Assembly: GCF_003576455.2 (NCBI RefSeq)
Contig: NZ_CP032869.1
Location: 2,852,001-2,916,000, forward strand
Length of the DNA: 64,000 nt
Source: Mucilaginibacter celer
GTDB lineage: Bacteria > Bacteroidota > Bacteroidia > Sphingobacteriales > Sphingobacteriaceae
Reading direction: 5' to 3'
Shown: piece after piece, positions 15,001-20,328 of the stretch
Layout of the letters: every line of letters begins with the position of its first letter
Position numbering within the stretch: the stretch's first letter is position 1
Position numbers and translations under genes: made by a program
The notes under the pieces: generated by a model
The model's input: the letters and a program-made list of their open reading frames with translations, nothing else
The model's database searches: none
Told to the model about the DNA's origin: nothing

Positions 15001-15155
15001 ACCGGCTTAAGCGTGCCAATATCAGTGCCTACGGTATAATTTTGCGGGCTGGCATAAGTAAAAACGGGGGGTGTTTGGGTTTGGGCCTGTACAAAAACAG
15101 TTGCAAAACAGCTGATAGCAAACAGCGACGTAACAGCTTGTAAAAGTTTCCTCAT
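1..15155 (-). CDS. Giant secreted NHL / putative-Ig / MBG repeat protein, 3' end outside window
   Basis: The frame from the ATG at 15155 is open to the left edge, giving 5,051 complete codons with no stop seen; I checked the frame at about ten points from 14,207 to 5 and codon phase was constant. The first ~24 residues (MRKLLQAVTSLFAISCF then an AQ site) are a signal peptide. Then come eight ~410-residue blocks, each with about five to eight NHL-type units (pattern DAAGNIYVAD, NxIRKITPAGVVTTFAG, GTGTAASF) closed by an Ig-like segment (LPAGLxFD, GxISGTP). After this lie a cadherin-like segment (about 4450-5130), five Ig-like units (YGTADFxPGATSS) and about nine MBG units (KTYGAANPALTVTYxGFVNGDT), then another NHL block. 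NHL repeats form beta-propellers; MBG domains occur in surface adhesins. I infer a cell-surface or secreted adhesin or matrix protein, possibly exported by type IX secretion, but the C-terminus that would show a sorting domain is outside. The repeats are in frame, so this is not noncoding satellite DNA. Confidence 0.93.
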   Translation of the reverse strand, partial: MRKLLQAVTSLFAISCFATVFVQAQTQTPPVFTYASPQNYTVGTDIGTLKPVSTGGIVAPAFYGQTSTLVTGFSTNLGIVTDSARNIYIADVNNNLIKKISPTGVITRFAGNGTAGFVNGTGSAASFSGPVGLAIDASGNLYVTETGNNAIRKISPYGVVTTLAGSGTAGATNGTGAAAKFYSPAGIAVDNSGNVYVSDTYNNLIRKITSAGVVSTLAGNVSGGYKDGTGTAASFLNPVGITVDAAGNLYVADAGNNVIRKITAAGVVTTLAGNPVNPGSINGNGMAASFNGPQGITIDLSGNLYVAEVYNNLIRMITPAGVVSTLAGGGSGSTDGIGATAGFQSPTGITIDQSGSLYITEYYDIRKLSLTGYTVNPALPAGLNFDVTTGTISGTPLLAKAAGNYLITGYNAAGNGTATVNITVTGSLQTPTPAVKAPVITYGGAQSYTVGTAVNALTPTNTGGVVPANPYGQTTTLATGFGDSYSVVADAAGNIYYADASYNVIRKVSPAGIKSIFAGSGSAGKTNGTGTAASFNNPQRMALDAAGNIYVADMGNNLIRKITPAGVVTTFAGNGKAGRSDGTAATASFNGPAGIAIDLFGNIYVADNITHLIRKISASGIVTTLAGSGSPGYADGTGSAASFYNPAGMAADALCNLYVVDVNNNSIRKITPAGVVTTLAGSPNIGAVNGTGSNASFYNPESVAIDAIGNLYVADMYNHLIRKVTPAGVVSTVAGGGYGSNDGTGTAAGISNPEGITIDAAGNLYVADGGTIRKITTTGYAINSVLPAGLTFDNTTGVISGTPLLAKAASSYSISAYNLGGSSTAAVSITVTGALTAPAAPVKAPVISYTGPQSYTAGTTISNLAPANTGGVVPAFSYGQTTTLATGFGNAWGIISDAAGNVYYSDAGINVIRKVTPAGVSSIFAGSGTPGLVNGTGTAASFNNPQRMGMDAAGNIYLADLGNNVIRKITPAGVVSTFAGSGISGRNDGTGAAASFNSPAGIAVDRFGNVYVSDSGSGLIRKISPAGIVTTLAGSGSAGYADGTGNAASFNVPASLAVDGLCNLYVADVSNNIIRKITPAGVVTTFAGNPTTSGSANGTGTAASFYNPQSIAIDAIGNIYVADQYNYLIRKITSAGVVTTLAGSGTGVTSDGIGLAARFGNPEGIAIDASGMLYVADGSNIRKVSAVGYAIGSTALPAGLTFDGTTGIISGTPLLAKTAASYSITAYNTGGSSTATVSIAATGNLTAPAAISAPVITYAGPQTYTAGTAISALSPSNTGGAVPAALFGQTSTYAGTGVPGITDGAATAATFNQPTNTAADLYGNVYVADYNNNIVRKISSGGVVTTLAGSGSAGYADGTGAAASFNGPAGLAVDASANVYVADYNNHVIRKITPAGVVTTVAGVAGSPGYADGAGTSAMFNNPGNLAVDASKNLYVSDQGNQIIRKITSAGIVSTLAGSVGSAGYADGTGTAAMFYTPNGIAVDAGGTVYVSDFSNNIIRKITAAGVVTTFAGTAGNYGYTDGTGAAASFSNPAGLTVDKAGNLYVADASNNLIRKITKTGVVSTLAGNNAAGGVNGNGVAAGFINGNGSSASFSGPWGIAADYLGNIYVADRYNNAIRKIAATGYTTDNALPAGLTLDGTTGIISGKPTTPLAATTYSITAYNGGGSSTATVSITVTGTAVTTPAVAAPQISYATPKSYPVGTVISTLSPANAGGAVPAAIYAQVTTFANIGYYSRGIAFDKAGNAYISYQNKILKVTQTGVVSTFAGNENAGATNGKGSAASFNGPQGLCFDASGNLYVVDNGNQLIRKIGPTGVVTNFAGVAGVTGAKNGAATVATFYNPQQLTIDASGNIYVTDGSNNMIRKITAAGVVSTLAGNVNGGYADGTGAAATFSNPYGITTDASGNLYVSDQNNGVIRKITAAGVVTTLAGTAGVGGVQDGTGAAASFNSPAGLAIDAIGNIYVADQYNSLIRKVSSAGVVTTLAGNGTTSATDGVGLTASFYYPLALAIDGSGNLYETDYNNTLRKISLNGYILTGTLPAGLTFDGTTGAISGTPVLASAAANYSVTAYNAGGSSTAIVNIAVTGSITPPANPVQAPVISYTTPQSYTAGTGISTLSPSNTGGAVPAMIYGQTSNFVNGSYYSHGLITDASGNVYFTANNQIIKATPAGITNVIAGNGNAGFINDTGTAASFNNPQGMAIDAAGNIYVADGNNNMIRKITPGGVVSTLAGSVTAGRSDGPGALAGFNAPQGVAVDVYGNVYVTDAGNNLIRKISASGVVSTLAGNSAGYANGTGTAASFNTPYGITIDASGNLYVSDQANQVIRKITPSGVVTTLAGNAGNSGATNGTGAAATFSSPAGLTIDAVGNIYVADQYNSLIRKITPAGVVSTLAGNGTTGATNGVGVTSSFYYPLALAIDGSGNLYETDNNNLVRKISLNGYTLTGTLPAGLNFDGTTGAITGTPVLASAAANYSVTAYNMGGSSTTTVNITVTGTITPPVNPVNAPVITYATPQSYAAGVSISTLSPSNTGGAVPAMIYGQTSNFVTGSNYSHGLITDALGNVYYNVNNQIVKVTSAGITSVLAGNGNAGFINDTGTAASFNNPQGMAIDAAGNIYVADANNNMIRKITPAGVVTTLAGSVAPGRNDGPGTLAGFNAPQGVAVDAYGNVYVTDAGNNLIRKISASGIVSTLAGSSNAAFANGAGAAASFNTPAGITIDASGNLYVSDQTNQAIRKITPAGVVTTLAGSAGNAGATNGTGTAAKFSSPAGLTIDAVGNIYVADQYNSLIRKITPAGVVTTLAGNGSTGAINGIGVTSSFYYPQALAIDGSGNLYVTDYNNTLRKISLNGYTLTGGALPAGLTFDGTTGSIVGTPLTAVAAKSYTVTAYNTGGSSTATVSIAVTGTAVAPATPTAPVISYATPQTYAVGIPITPLAPANTGGAVPPSIYGITGPFAGGGPGGSVDGIGVNASFNAINGTATDIYGNVYIADAGAYTVKRITPAGFVTTLAGSGNQGLVNGTGTAASFGYMTGIAVDKSSNVYVTDQNNQVIRKITPAGVVSTFAGNGNYGVVNGSATVAGFANPTVITADKSGNLYVVDYSNLLIRKITSAGVVSTFAGNTSGGFTNGTGTAAGFGSIRGIAADALGNLYVTDAGNNAIRKITTAGVVTTLAGNGNAGFADGSGSAARFNNPGGITVDAGGNIYVADEGNSLIRKITPAGVVTTIAGDGNQTQIDGIGQAASFADPSNLTVDNSGNLYVVDGGNIIREISINGYTNSAPLSSGLNFAGTTGIISGTPTAASPATTYTIKGNNSAGTGTANLTITVIYPPVVTTTAPVTTFASMGDVTPVPVVIDGGITVTDLSKTVLANANVSVTGNFVAGQDVLAFTPNAATMGNIAGTYNATTGVLSLTSASSTATLAQWQAALQSVTYNNSNNVAPNVASRTISFTANDGLFTSALATKTVGLTYTPSSNAKLSSLGISAGTLSPAFASLTNSYTATVSNTVSSITVVPVTASANATLTVNGNTVQSGATSAAIPLNVGDNTITTVVTAQDKATVLTYTVTITRNAAQVITFNPIAATTYGTADFAPGATSTNSTIPVTYTSSNTAVATISASGNIHIVGLGTTNITASQAAGANFDAATPVVVPLTVNAAALTITASNQSKSYGSANPTLTVTYAGFVNGDTQAVLTTQPTVSTTATTASAAGNYPITASGAVAANYTITYKAGTLTVNPVVLSVTANNQTKTYGAANPALTLTYSGFVNGDTQAAFTTLPTASTGALTSSGVGTYSINVSGGVSANYTVSYTSGVLTISKAGLVITADNQTKTYGTANPTLTASYAGFVNADNAANLLTPPVLSTTATTTSAVGTYPITLSGATSNNYNITYKQGTLTITPVTLTFNPIPAKTYGATDFAPGAASTASISYSSSNTAVATIVSGNVHIVGAGTSTITANNGTSTSSQTLSVSPAVLTITANNQIKAAGDANPVLTLSYSGFVNGDTQAVLTTQPTVTTTATTTSIAGNYPITVSGAAAANYSISYVAGTLTVTSAPLAFAAIPAKTYGAADFNAGATSGSAITYTSSNTAVATIVSGNIHIVGKGTSTITATSGSSSLAQTLTVNAATLTITAVNQTKIAGAANPTLTASYSGFVNSETSAVLTTKPTLATTATTSSAVGSYPITVSGAAAANYSITYVAGTLTVTASPLTFAAIPAQTYGAADFSPGATSGSAITYTSSNTSVATIVSGNIHVVGAGTSTITATSGSSSLTQTLTVNPAALTIAASNQTKTYGAANPALVATYTGFVNGETQAVLTTQPTLSTTATTSSVIGSYPITASGAVAANYTISYTAGTLTVGKASLTITAANKTKTVGAANPTLTLTYTGFVNGETSTVLTTQAKATTTATTASPAGTYPITVSGAVAANYNITYVAGTLTVTAAPLTFAAIPTKTYGTADFSPGATSSSAITYTSSNTAVATIVSGNIHIVGAGTSTITATSGSSSLTQTLTVNPVALTVMALNQTKTYGAANPLLTARYTGFVNGDTTTSLTTQPVITTTGTATSGVGTYPITASGAAANNYTFTYTNGTLTVGKAALTITAVNKTKLSGAANPALTVTYAGFVNGETEAVLTTPVTITTTATTASAAGTYPITVSGAVAANYNITFVAGTLTVSALAAPSISYTSPQSYTSGTAITALTPVNTGGAVPNAIYGLTTTFAGSGAAGSVNGTGTAASINYPGGIAFDKSGNAYVAETGANLIRKITTAGVVTTFAGSGVKGSTNGTGTAASFSQPSGIVADASGNLYVTDAGSYLIRKITTAGVVTTFAGSGVSGSADGTGTAASFNFPEQISIDGSGNLYVADGYSTIRKITPAGVVSTLPYSFNSPFGVTVDKSGNIYVSDFSNQIFKISGGVKTVLAGSGAVGAANGTGAAATFNNPNFIAVDALGNVYVADSSNGLVRKITPSGVVTTLAGSGAPGTANGTGTAASFNFPFGIAVDASGNVFITDETGNQVRKIVATGYGISPALPPGLSINGSGTISGTPASGANATDYAVTAYN
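1140..5150 (-). repeat. MBG / Ig-like / cadherin-like coding repeat array
   Basis: The codons for the FVNG motif recur near 1309, 1550, 2006, 2249, 2708, 3168, 3627, 3868 and 4113, marking nine MBG-type units of about 80 residues. Between many of them sit Ig-like units (YTSSNTAVATI, NIHIVGxGT) near 1650-1860, 2350-2570, 2800-3010, 3260-3480 and 4210-4450. Pairs of units alternate with a ~460 bp period. A cadherin-like beta-sandwich segment with a VTITRN end lies near 4450-4700. All are in the same frame as the flanking NHL blocks. Confidence 0.85.
5350..15080 (-). repeat. Eight tandem ~1.22-1.31 kb coding supra-repeats (NHL block + Ig segment)
   Basis: Blocks start (N-terminal side is the higher coordinate) at roughly 15080, 13850, 12650, 11400, 10080, 8870, 7640 and 6400. 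Each ends at the next Ig-like segment. Spacing is near-constant (1.22-1.31 kb, a multiple of three within error), so the copies arose by in-frame unequal duplication. The copies at about 6600-7640 and 7820-8870 are the most alike, sharing long identical runs such as the segment around the phrase encoding SLIRKITPAGVV. Boundaries are estimated by eye. Confidence 0.85.
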
Positions 15156-15505
15156 AATAAGATCCGGTTTAATGAATATGTATTAAATGAAATCTCTTCT
15201 TATGCAAAAAATCAAAATCGCAACAAGAAAAAATTTCAATAACTTACCTGAAACAGTGTGCTGAATAACTTGAGAGAAACATATTACACTTTAATTTAAT
15301 TAACTGAAAGTCAATAAATTAAAGCCAAACAAATCAGCTCAAAATGCCTTTTTGTAACAGGTGTGTTAAAGTAGATATTAACCGTTTCAGTTTATATTTG
15401 AATGAGTAAACTGCCGCTATCGGGGGATGAACGGTAAAAATATTTAGCGGGGAAAATTGAAAAGAAAAGGTTTTTATGCAAATTATTCCGGCAGTGTTTA
15501 AGGCG
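15156..15505. other. 350 bp intergenic region upstream of the giant gene
   Basis: No coding frame is seen. It must hold the leader of the giant gene, whose ATG at 15155 has no Shine-Dalgarno sequence. Two 9-mers match the loose LytTR-binding pattern on the minus strand (15299-15307 and 15427-15435), but chance matches are expected in DNA of this length. A TAnnTTTG match at 15393-15400 is on the plus strand, which faces the wrong way. Confidence 0.6.
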
Positions 15506-16243
15506 CTATAACCATTTGTACATCTCCATCAGTTTATCCTTCTGATCGCGCGCAATGCTTAGTTCGTGTTTGTTTGCCATAGTAAGCAATGATTTTGTAC
15601 GATCGAGGTGTTTTAAATGATTAAGGTTGATGATATATTGGCGATGAATACGTAAAAAATGGCTTTCCTCCAGTAATTCCTGCAAATCTTTCAATGTTTT
15701 AGAAATTACAAAGCGCCTGTCATTAATTAAAACGAGGGTTGAGTAATTACTGTCGGCCTCGGCGTAAATAATTTCGTTTAAATCAATAAAAGAGACGCCC
15801 TCATGGGTGGATATGGCCATCTTATCTATCGTAGTGCCTTTAATTTGTTTTTGTACAGTTTTTAGCGTTTTGGCGTTTAAAGCTCTTTTGTTTTGAACAC
15901 GTAAAACAGCAGCCATCAAATCATCTGTATCTATCGGTTTTATCAAATAATCAACTGCATTAAACTTAAATGCCTTTATTGCATATTGGTTATAAGCGGT
16001 GGTAAATATTACCTGAAACCCGATGGGCATCAGCTCCTGCAGCAATTCAAAGCCATTTATTAAAGGCATTTCAATATCAAGAAAAAGCAAATCGGGCGGC
16101 GATTTTCTTAATGCCTCCAATGCAAGCGACGAATTGGTGTATGTAGTGATATCGCTTAACTGGCAATACTTTACCAGCTGCAATTTCAGCAGGTTCACTG
16201 CGTCGGCTTCATCGTCAATAATTACTGTTTTTAAAGGTTTCAT
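15506..16243 (-). CDS. LytTR-family response regulator
   Basis: This 245-residue cytoplasmic regulator has an N-terminal receiver (residues ~5-120) with the acidic pair in VIIDDE and phospho-acceptor Asp56 in FLDIEMP, and the conserved Lys in YLIKPI. The C-terminal LytTR DNA-binding domain (~140-245) shows the typical HRQYIINLNHL element. It overlaps the upstream sensor kinase gene by 29 bp, so the pair is co-transcribed and translationally coupled. The next gene downstream on the same strand is the giant repeat protein, 350 bp away, a possible target (inference). Family length and motifs are complete. Confidence 0.95.
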   Translation of the reverse strand: MKPLKTVIIDDEADAVNLLKLQLVKYCQLSDITTYTNSSLALEALRKSPPDLLFLDIEMPLINGFELLQELMPIGFQVIFTTAYNQYAIKAFKFNAVDYLIKPIDTDDLMAAVLRVQNKRALNAKTLKTVQKQIKGTTIDKMAISTHEGVSFIDLNEIIYAEADSNYSTLVLINDRRFVISKTLKDLQELLEESHFLRIHRQYIINLNHLKHLDRTKSLLTMANKHELSIARDQKDKLMEMYKWL

Positions 16244-18308
16244 TAAATTGCAGTTTAATAGTTACCAGGGTACCACGGGGATTATTTTCAGGATCTTTTA
16301 AATCGCTGATAACAACCTCATTTTTTGCATTGTATTTAGCGTTAAACATATTTATCCTTTCATTGTTTAAAGCACTGGCATGAGATTTATGCTGAAAATT
16401 CCTGTTTCGTATTTCGGCGGCCTTCTGTCTCCCTACCCCATTGTCGGCCACGGTTATAACCAGGTAGTTTCCATCAACCGATCTTTTTACGTCGATCTTC
16501 ACCATCCCTCCTCCTGATTTATTCATGATGCCGTGCCAGATTGCGTTTTCTACATAAGGCTGGATTAGCAGGGAAGGACATTCAATAACCTCCGGATTTA
16601 AATTGTTTGTTAAATGAAGCTCATAATGTAATTTTTCCTTCAACCTCATTTGCTCCATATCCAGGTATAGCCTGATCACTTCTATTTCGGCGGCAAGGCT
16701 TACCTTTTCGGCCCTCGCGCCATCAAGGATGTACCTTATTAATTTTGAAAATTTTGTGATATACACCGAAGCGGCATCGGTTTCGTTTATCTCTACATAA
16801 TATCTGATAGAGTTGAGGCAATTAAAAATAAAATGCGGGTTCATCTGCGATTTCAGCGATTCGAGACGGAGATCGTTCAACCGGCTTTCGAACGAGATCT
16901 GTTTTAACTGCAAGCCCAGCTTCTCTTTAGTTAGCTCATTCTTAAAGTTTATTTTTTGAATGCGGGTTTTAAAAATAAAATAGGAGGAAACCAACGACAG
17001 CACAAGGATAGCAGCAATTGCATAAAGCGACTGCTGTTTTAACCTGTTATCATTTTGAGCTTTTGCCTGCGCTAACGCGATATTTTGCAGTTTATTGGCA
17101 AAATTTAATGAGTCGCGCTTTTTTGCATATTCAAAAGCCAGTTCATGTTTGTTATACTCATTGTCCTTTTCCTCGCCAAATAAACTATCTTTTTGGGTAA
17201 CATATCGCCTGTAATCGGCAAAAGCTCCTACAATATCATGCTGAAATAATTTGGCGTCCGACAAGTCTTTTAATGCAGTAATCAAACCTTCTTTATAATT
17301 AATGGCCGAATTTATTTGCACGGCTTTTTCTAAATTAAGCACAGCCTGCTTTATATAATTACTCCTGAAACGTTCATTGCCCGAAGCATTTTTTGCCAAC
17401 CCATAGTAGGCTTCGCCTATATTACCATAATAGTTACCCGTTAGGCCAGAGGCATTACGGCCGGGATAATCATTTAACAACTTTAAAGCTTTTTGAAACT
17501 GGCTGATTGCAGCTTTGTAATTTTTGCTTTTAAGGTAGATCTCGCCAAGCCCCGCGGCATAGGTCATCCGGTCTTCGTTATTACCGGTTTTAATTAAAAA
17601 AGGTAATGCGTTTTTATAATATTGAAACGCCTTATCAAAAGCGCCGGTATTTGAATAAACCATACCTATTTTTTGGTAGAAGAAGTTGGTCCGGACATCA
17701 TCTTTATTGCGAATTGCTATTTGTAGGGCCTGATTATAAAAACTTATAGCATCCTGAAACTTTTGCCGCATCAGGTAGTTGCCTGCAATATTGCTTATGC
17801 AACCAATAATCATTTCGTAGTTACCAACTTTTTTAAAAAGGATTAAGCTTTTTTGATAGTACTCTACAGCCTTAGGGTAATTGGTCTCGGCTTCATAACA
17901 TACGCCTATATTAAGCAGGGCTTTCGCCATAAGTCCGTCATCACCTATCTCTTCTGCAATCTTGAGCGTTATTATATAATAATCCTGTGCCTTATTAAAC
18001 TCGTATTTTGCCCAGTAGTTTGATCCTAAAGAATTATTTGCCAGTGCGATGCCCTTTTTCCAGCCTATTTTTTCAGACATAGTCAGTGCATTCTTCCCAA
18101 AAGAAATTCCATTATCCGGCTCAATGTTAAAATAGATTCGTGAAAGCTTGGTTAACAACAAGATCTTGTCTGTATCTGCTCTTGCTTTGCCGATCAGGTT
18201 TTTCAACGAGTCGATAGCATGTTGCTTAAGCAATTGCGGCCATACCATTTGGGGCATTATCAGCATAATTGCTATGATGAATAATGTCCTGAATGAGGTT
18301 AACTTCAT
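16215..18308 (-). CDS. TPR sensor histidine kinase (LytS/His_kinase type)
   Basis: 697 residues. An N-terminal hydrophobic segment (about 8-25) looks like a signal peptide or anchor, followed by a periplasmic array of TPR repeats (~40-400), one membrane helix at ~427-448, a short coiled coil, and a PF06580-type kinase domain. The phospho-acceptor His (~492) lies in NPHFIFNCLNSIRYY; the N box is PYVENAIWHG and the G1 box is DNGVGRQ. This is the usual Bacteroidota architecture that pairs with LytTR regulators. It overlaps the regulator gene by 29 bp. The stimulus cannot be inferred from sequence. Confidence 0.94.
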   Translation of the reverse strand: MKLTSFRTLFIIAIMLIMPQMVWPQLLKQHAIDSLKNLIGKARADTDKILLLTKLSRIYFNIEPDNGISFGKNALTMSEKIGWKKGIALANNSLGSNYWAKYEFNKAQDYYIITLKIAEEIGDDGLMAKALLNIGVCYEAETNYPKAVEYYQKSLILFKKVGNYEMIIGCISNIAGNYLMRQKFQDAISFYNQALQIAIRNKDDVRTNFFYQKIGMVYSNTGAFDKAFQYYKNALPFLIKTGNNEDRMTYAAGLGEIYLKSKNYKAAISQFQKALKLLNDYPGRNASGLTGNYYGNIGEAYYGLAKNASGNERFRSNYIKQAVLNLEKAVQINSAINYKEGLITALKDLSDAKLFQHDIVGAFADYRRYVTQKDSLFGEEKDNEYNKHELAFEYAKKRDSLNFANKLQNIALAQAKAQNDNRLKQQSLYAIAAILVLSLVSSYFIFKTRIQKINFKNELTKEKLGLQLKQISFESRLNDLRLESLKSQMNPHFIFNCLNSIRYYVEINETDAASVYITKFSKLIRYILDGARAEKVSLAAEIEVIRLYLDMEQMRLKEKLHYELHLTNNLNPEVIECPSLLIQPYVENAIWHGIMNKSGGGMVKIDVKRSVDGNYLVITVADNGVGRQKAAEIRNRNFQHKSHASALNNERINMFNAKYNAKNEVVISDLKDPENNPRGTLVTIKLQFNETFKNSNY

Positions 18309-18617
18309 AATATGGCTTAGGATAGTTAGCCGAAAATATCAAAAAAATTATGATGGGAGTAGTAAAAAAGGAATACTTATTTTAAATTAACTACCAGATA
18401 ATGGGATAGTTATATAGAGTTAAAAAAATATCCGGAAGAAAATATCCAGGGGAAATTCGGATCATAAAATCAACAAAGCCATCGTATACACGAACCAATT
18501 TTATTGACGACCTGAAGCGGTTTTGCACTTTGTTTGATAATTGACGCCGATGTGGACATATCTAAGCCGTTTAGCGGTATGATTTATCAACGATTTCATA
18601 AGCAATGGAATTAAAAA
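18309..18617. other. 309 bp intergenic region between the kinase start and the AtuA-like gene end
   Basis: It contains the upstream region of the kinase gene and the 3' flank of the AtuA operon, both on the minus strand. I see no coding frame, no convincing TAnnTTTG promoter on the minus strand and no strong hairpin. Confidence 0.5.
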
Positions 18618-18947
18618 TCAAATATGAGAGATTTGAGAGGTATCCATATTCATCTCCAACAGCGCATAACTCAGTGTTTTTCCATGTGTGTCCATTACTA
18701 AAGACGTTGTAACCCCACCCGCCAAAGCCTGCTGGCATACAAACTGCAAAGCAGAAATATTAGGCAACTCATATCTGACTATTTCGCCAAGTATCGCTCC
18801 TTTAAAATGTTGTTTTACTTTGTCGGCGGTCACCAGGCTCCGTAACAGTTCATAATCTTTCTCGTCGTAAGGAATCAACGATAATATAAGTGTGTTACCC
18901 TTATCTCCGGCACGGCTGTGCGCTATGTCATAAAGTTTAATGCTCAT
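18618..18947 (-). CDS. AtuA-like C-terminal domain protein
   Basis: 109 residues beginning MSIKLYDIAHSRAGDKGNT, with the RAGDKGN motif typical of the small domain that ends many AtuA-type proteins (also found as a separate subunit). It overlaps the preceding AtuA gene by 11 bp, so the two are translationally coupled and probably form one complex. The biochemical role is unknown; AtuA is implicated in acyclic terpene catabolism in Pseudomonas, but nothing here specifically indicates terpenes. Confidence 0.85.
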   Translation of the reverse strand: MSIKLYDIAHSRAGDKGNTLILSLIPYDEKDYELLRSLVTADKVKQHFKGAILGEIVRYELPNISALQFVCQQALAGGVTTSLVMDTHGKTLSYALLEMNMDTSQISHI

Positions 18948-20271
18948 AACTTTTCAATATTACTGATGATTTGGCTTTACTCCTGTCTATCAGCACCGAC
19001 ACGATACCGATTACCTCATTTACGTATTTCCGCACCCCACCGCCGCCCGCCGGACCGTTGGTATATAACGACTCTACCTCTTCACCTATTATCGCTGCTT
19101 CATCGGCGGTTGTAGCCCGGCCGGATATGCGCAAACGCACTTCGTAAGGTTGATACCCGTTTGACAATGATGATGGATGCACAGATGTATGGCCGATATA
19201 GTCCACCCTGATCCCGGGAAATTTATTGGCTAAACGTTGCTTGATAATATCGCCTGCCAGGCTTGCTCTCTCCAATGCATTGGCACCCGCATAGGTAATT
19301 TCACCTTCACCGGTGAAACCTGCTTTATAACCGATGCTTACTTTTAATGCAGAAGGCTTTTTACGACCACTGCCTCCGCTCACTTTAATACAATCCTTCC
19401 CCTCCTGTTTTAAATATACCGTGGTAAAATCTGCCGATACATCGGGCGTTATATATGTATACGGATTGGTTACCTCATACAGCAATTGTTCTTTAGCGGT
19501 TGATAAAGTTATACTTCCCCCCGTTCCGTCCACCTTGCTGATGCTGGCGCAACCATCGGCGTATACATCTGCAAAAGGGTGCCCCAGTGTGGCCATATTA
19601 TCAACAGGCTTCTTAACGGGGTCGGCAAAATAACCACCGGTAATCTGTCCGGCGCATTCCAATAAATGACCTGTTACGGTTCCCCTGGCAATAATATCCG
19701 CATCATCTAAAGACCAACCGAACTCATATATCAACGGAGCAACAAAAAGCGATGGATCGGCTACACGGCCGGTTACGATAATTTCTGCACCTGTTTCCAG
19801 TGCCGGTAAGATAGCATCTGCACCCAAATAGGCGTTGGCTGAAATAACCGGCCCCGAAAGCGAAACCGGGTTCCCTGTTTCCATAGCAATCTCATCGCCG
19901 CCGATATGTTCCAGAACATCGTCGCCGGTAACAGCGGCAACCTTGATAGCTATCCCTTGTTTTTTTGCTATATCGATAATTTTATCTGCCGCTGCTACAG
20001 GGTTTGCAGCACCCATATTTGTAATGAGCCGTATTTTGTTTTTTTTGAGTAACGGCAGCAATAGTTCTATGCGGCGCTCCAATAAAGGATCGTAACCATG
20101 CGCAGGATTTGCTGCTTTTCTTTTTTGTGCCAGGGCAATGGTACGCTCGGCCAGGCACTCCAGTACCAGGTAGTCGAGGTCTCCCTTTTCGGCTAAAACC
20201 AGCGCGGGTTCAATCCGGTCACCCGAAAAGCCCGCCCCGCAACCTATCCGAACTTTATCTTTATGTTTCAT
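18937..20271 (-). CDS. AtuA family protein (DUF1446), N-terminal subunit
   Basis: 444 residues. The start (KVRIGCGAGFSGDRIEPA) is the family hallmark, followed by ECLAERTIALAQ and NMGAANP. One-piece AtuA proteins run to about 550-600 residues with the small C-terminal domain; here that part is a separate overlapping gene. It lies 57 bp downstream of a CitMHS transporter gene on the same strand, in a four-gene cluster with an esterase. I infer catabolism of a carboxylic or ester compound imported by the transporter; the substrate is unknown. Confidence 0.88.
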   Translation of the reverse strand: MKHKDKVRIGCGAGFSGDRIEPALVLAEKGDLDYLVLECLAERTIALAQKRKAANPAHGYDPLLERRIELLLPLLKKNKIRLITNMGAANPVAAADKIIDIAKKQGIAIKVAAVTGDDVLEHIGGDEIAMETGNPVSLSGPVISANAYLGADAILPALETGAEIIVTGRVADPSLFVAPLIYEFGWSLDDADIIARGTVTGHLLECAGQITGGYFADPVKKPVDNMATLGHPFADVYADGCASISKVDGTGGSITLSTAKEQLLYEVTNPYTYITPDVSADFTTVYLKQEGKDCIKVSGGSGRKKPSALKVSIGYKAGFTGEGEITYAGANALERASLAGDIIKQRLANKFPGIRVDYIGHTSVHPSSLSNGYQPYEVRLRISGRATTADEAAIIGEEVESLYTNGPAGGGGVRKYVNEVIGIVSVLIDRSKAKSSVILKSYEH

Positions 20272-20328
20272 TTTTACTCGGTCATCCGCGGAAGTATCAA
20301 ACAGCGGAAAAGGGTATTAAATAATTAT

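Noticed and set aside
1..15080. Possible CRISPR-like or satellite repeat array
   Set aside because: The repeat units are in-frame coding with amino-acid-level conservation and wobble differences, of unequal lengths, without constant repeats and unique spacers.
1..15155. Possible frameshift or pseudogene in the giant frame
   Set aside because: Codon phase of recognisable motifs was identical at positions near 5, 890, 2012, 3173, 4118, 5516, 6782, 9395, 12251 and 14207, so no net shift is visible.
15393..15400. Exact TAnnTTTG promoter element
   Set aside because: It is on the plus strand, has no correctly spaced TTG, and points into the 3' end of the response-regulator gene.
15299..15435. LytTR-binding-like 9-mers at 15299-15307 and 15427-15435
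   Set aside because: The pattern is loose and about a third of a match is expected by chance in this length; spacing does not fit the usual direct repeat, so I did not call a site.
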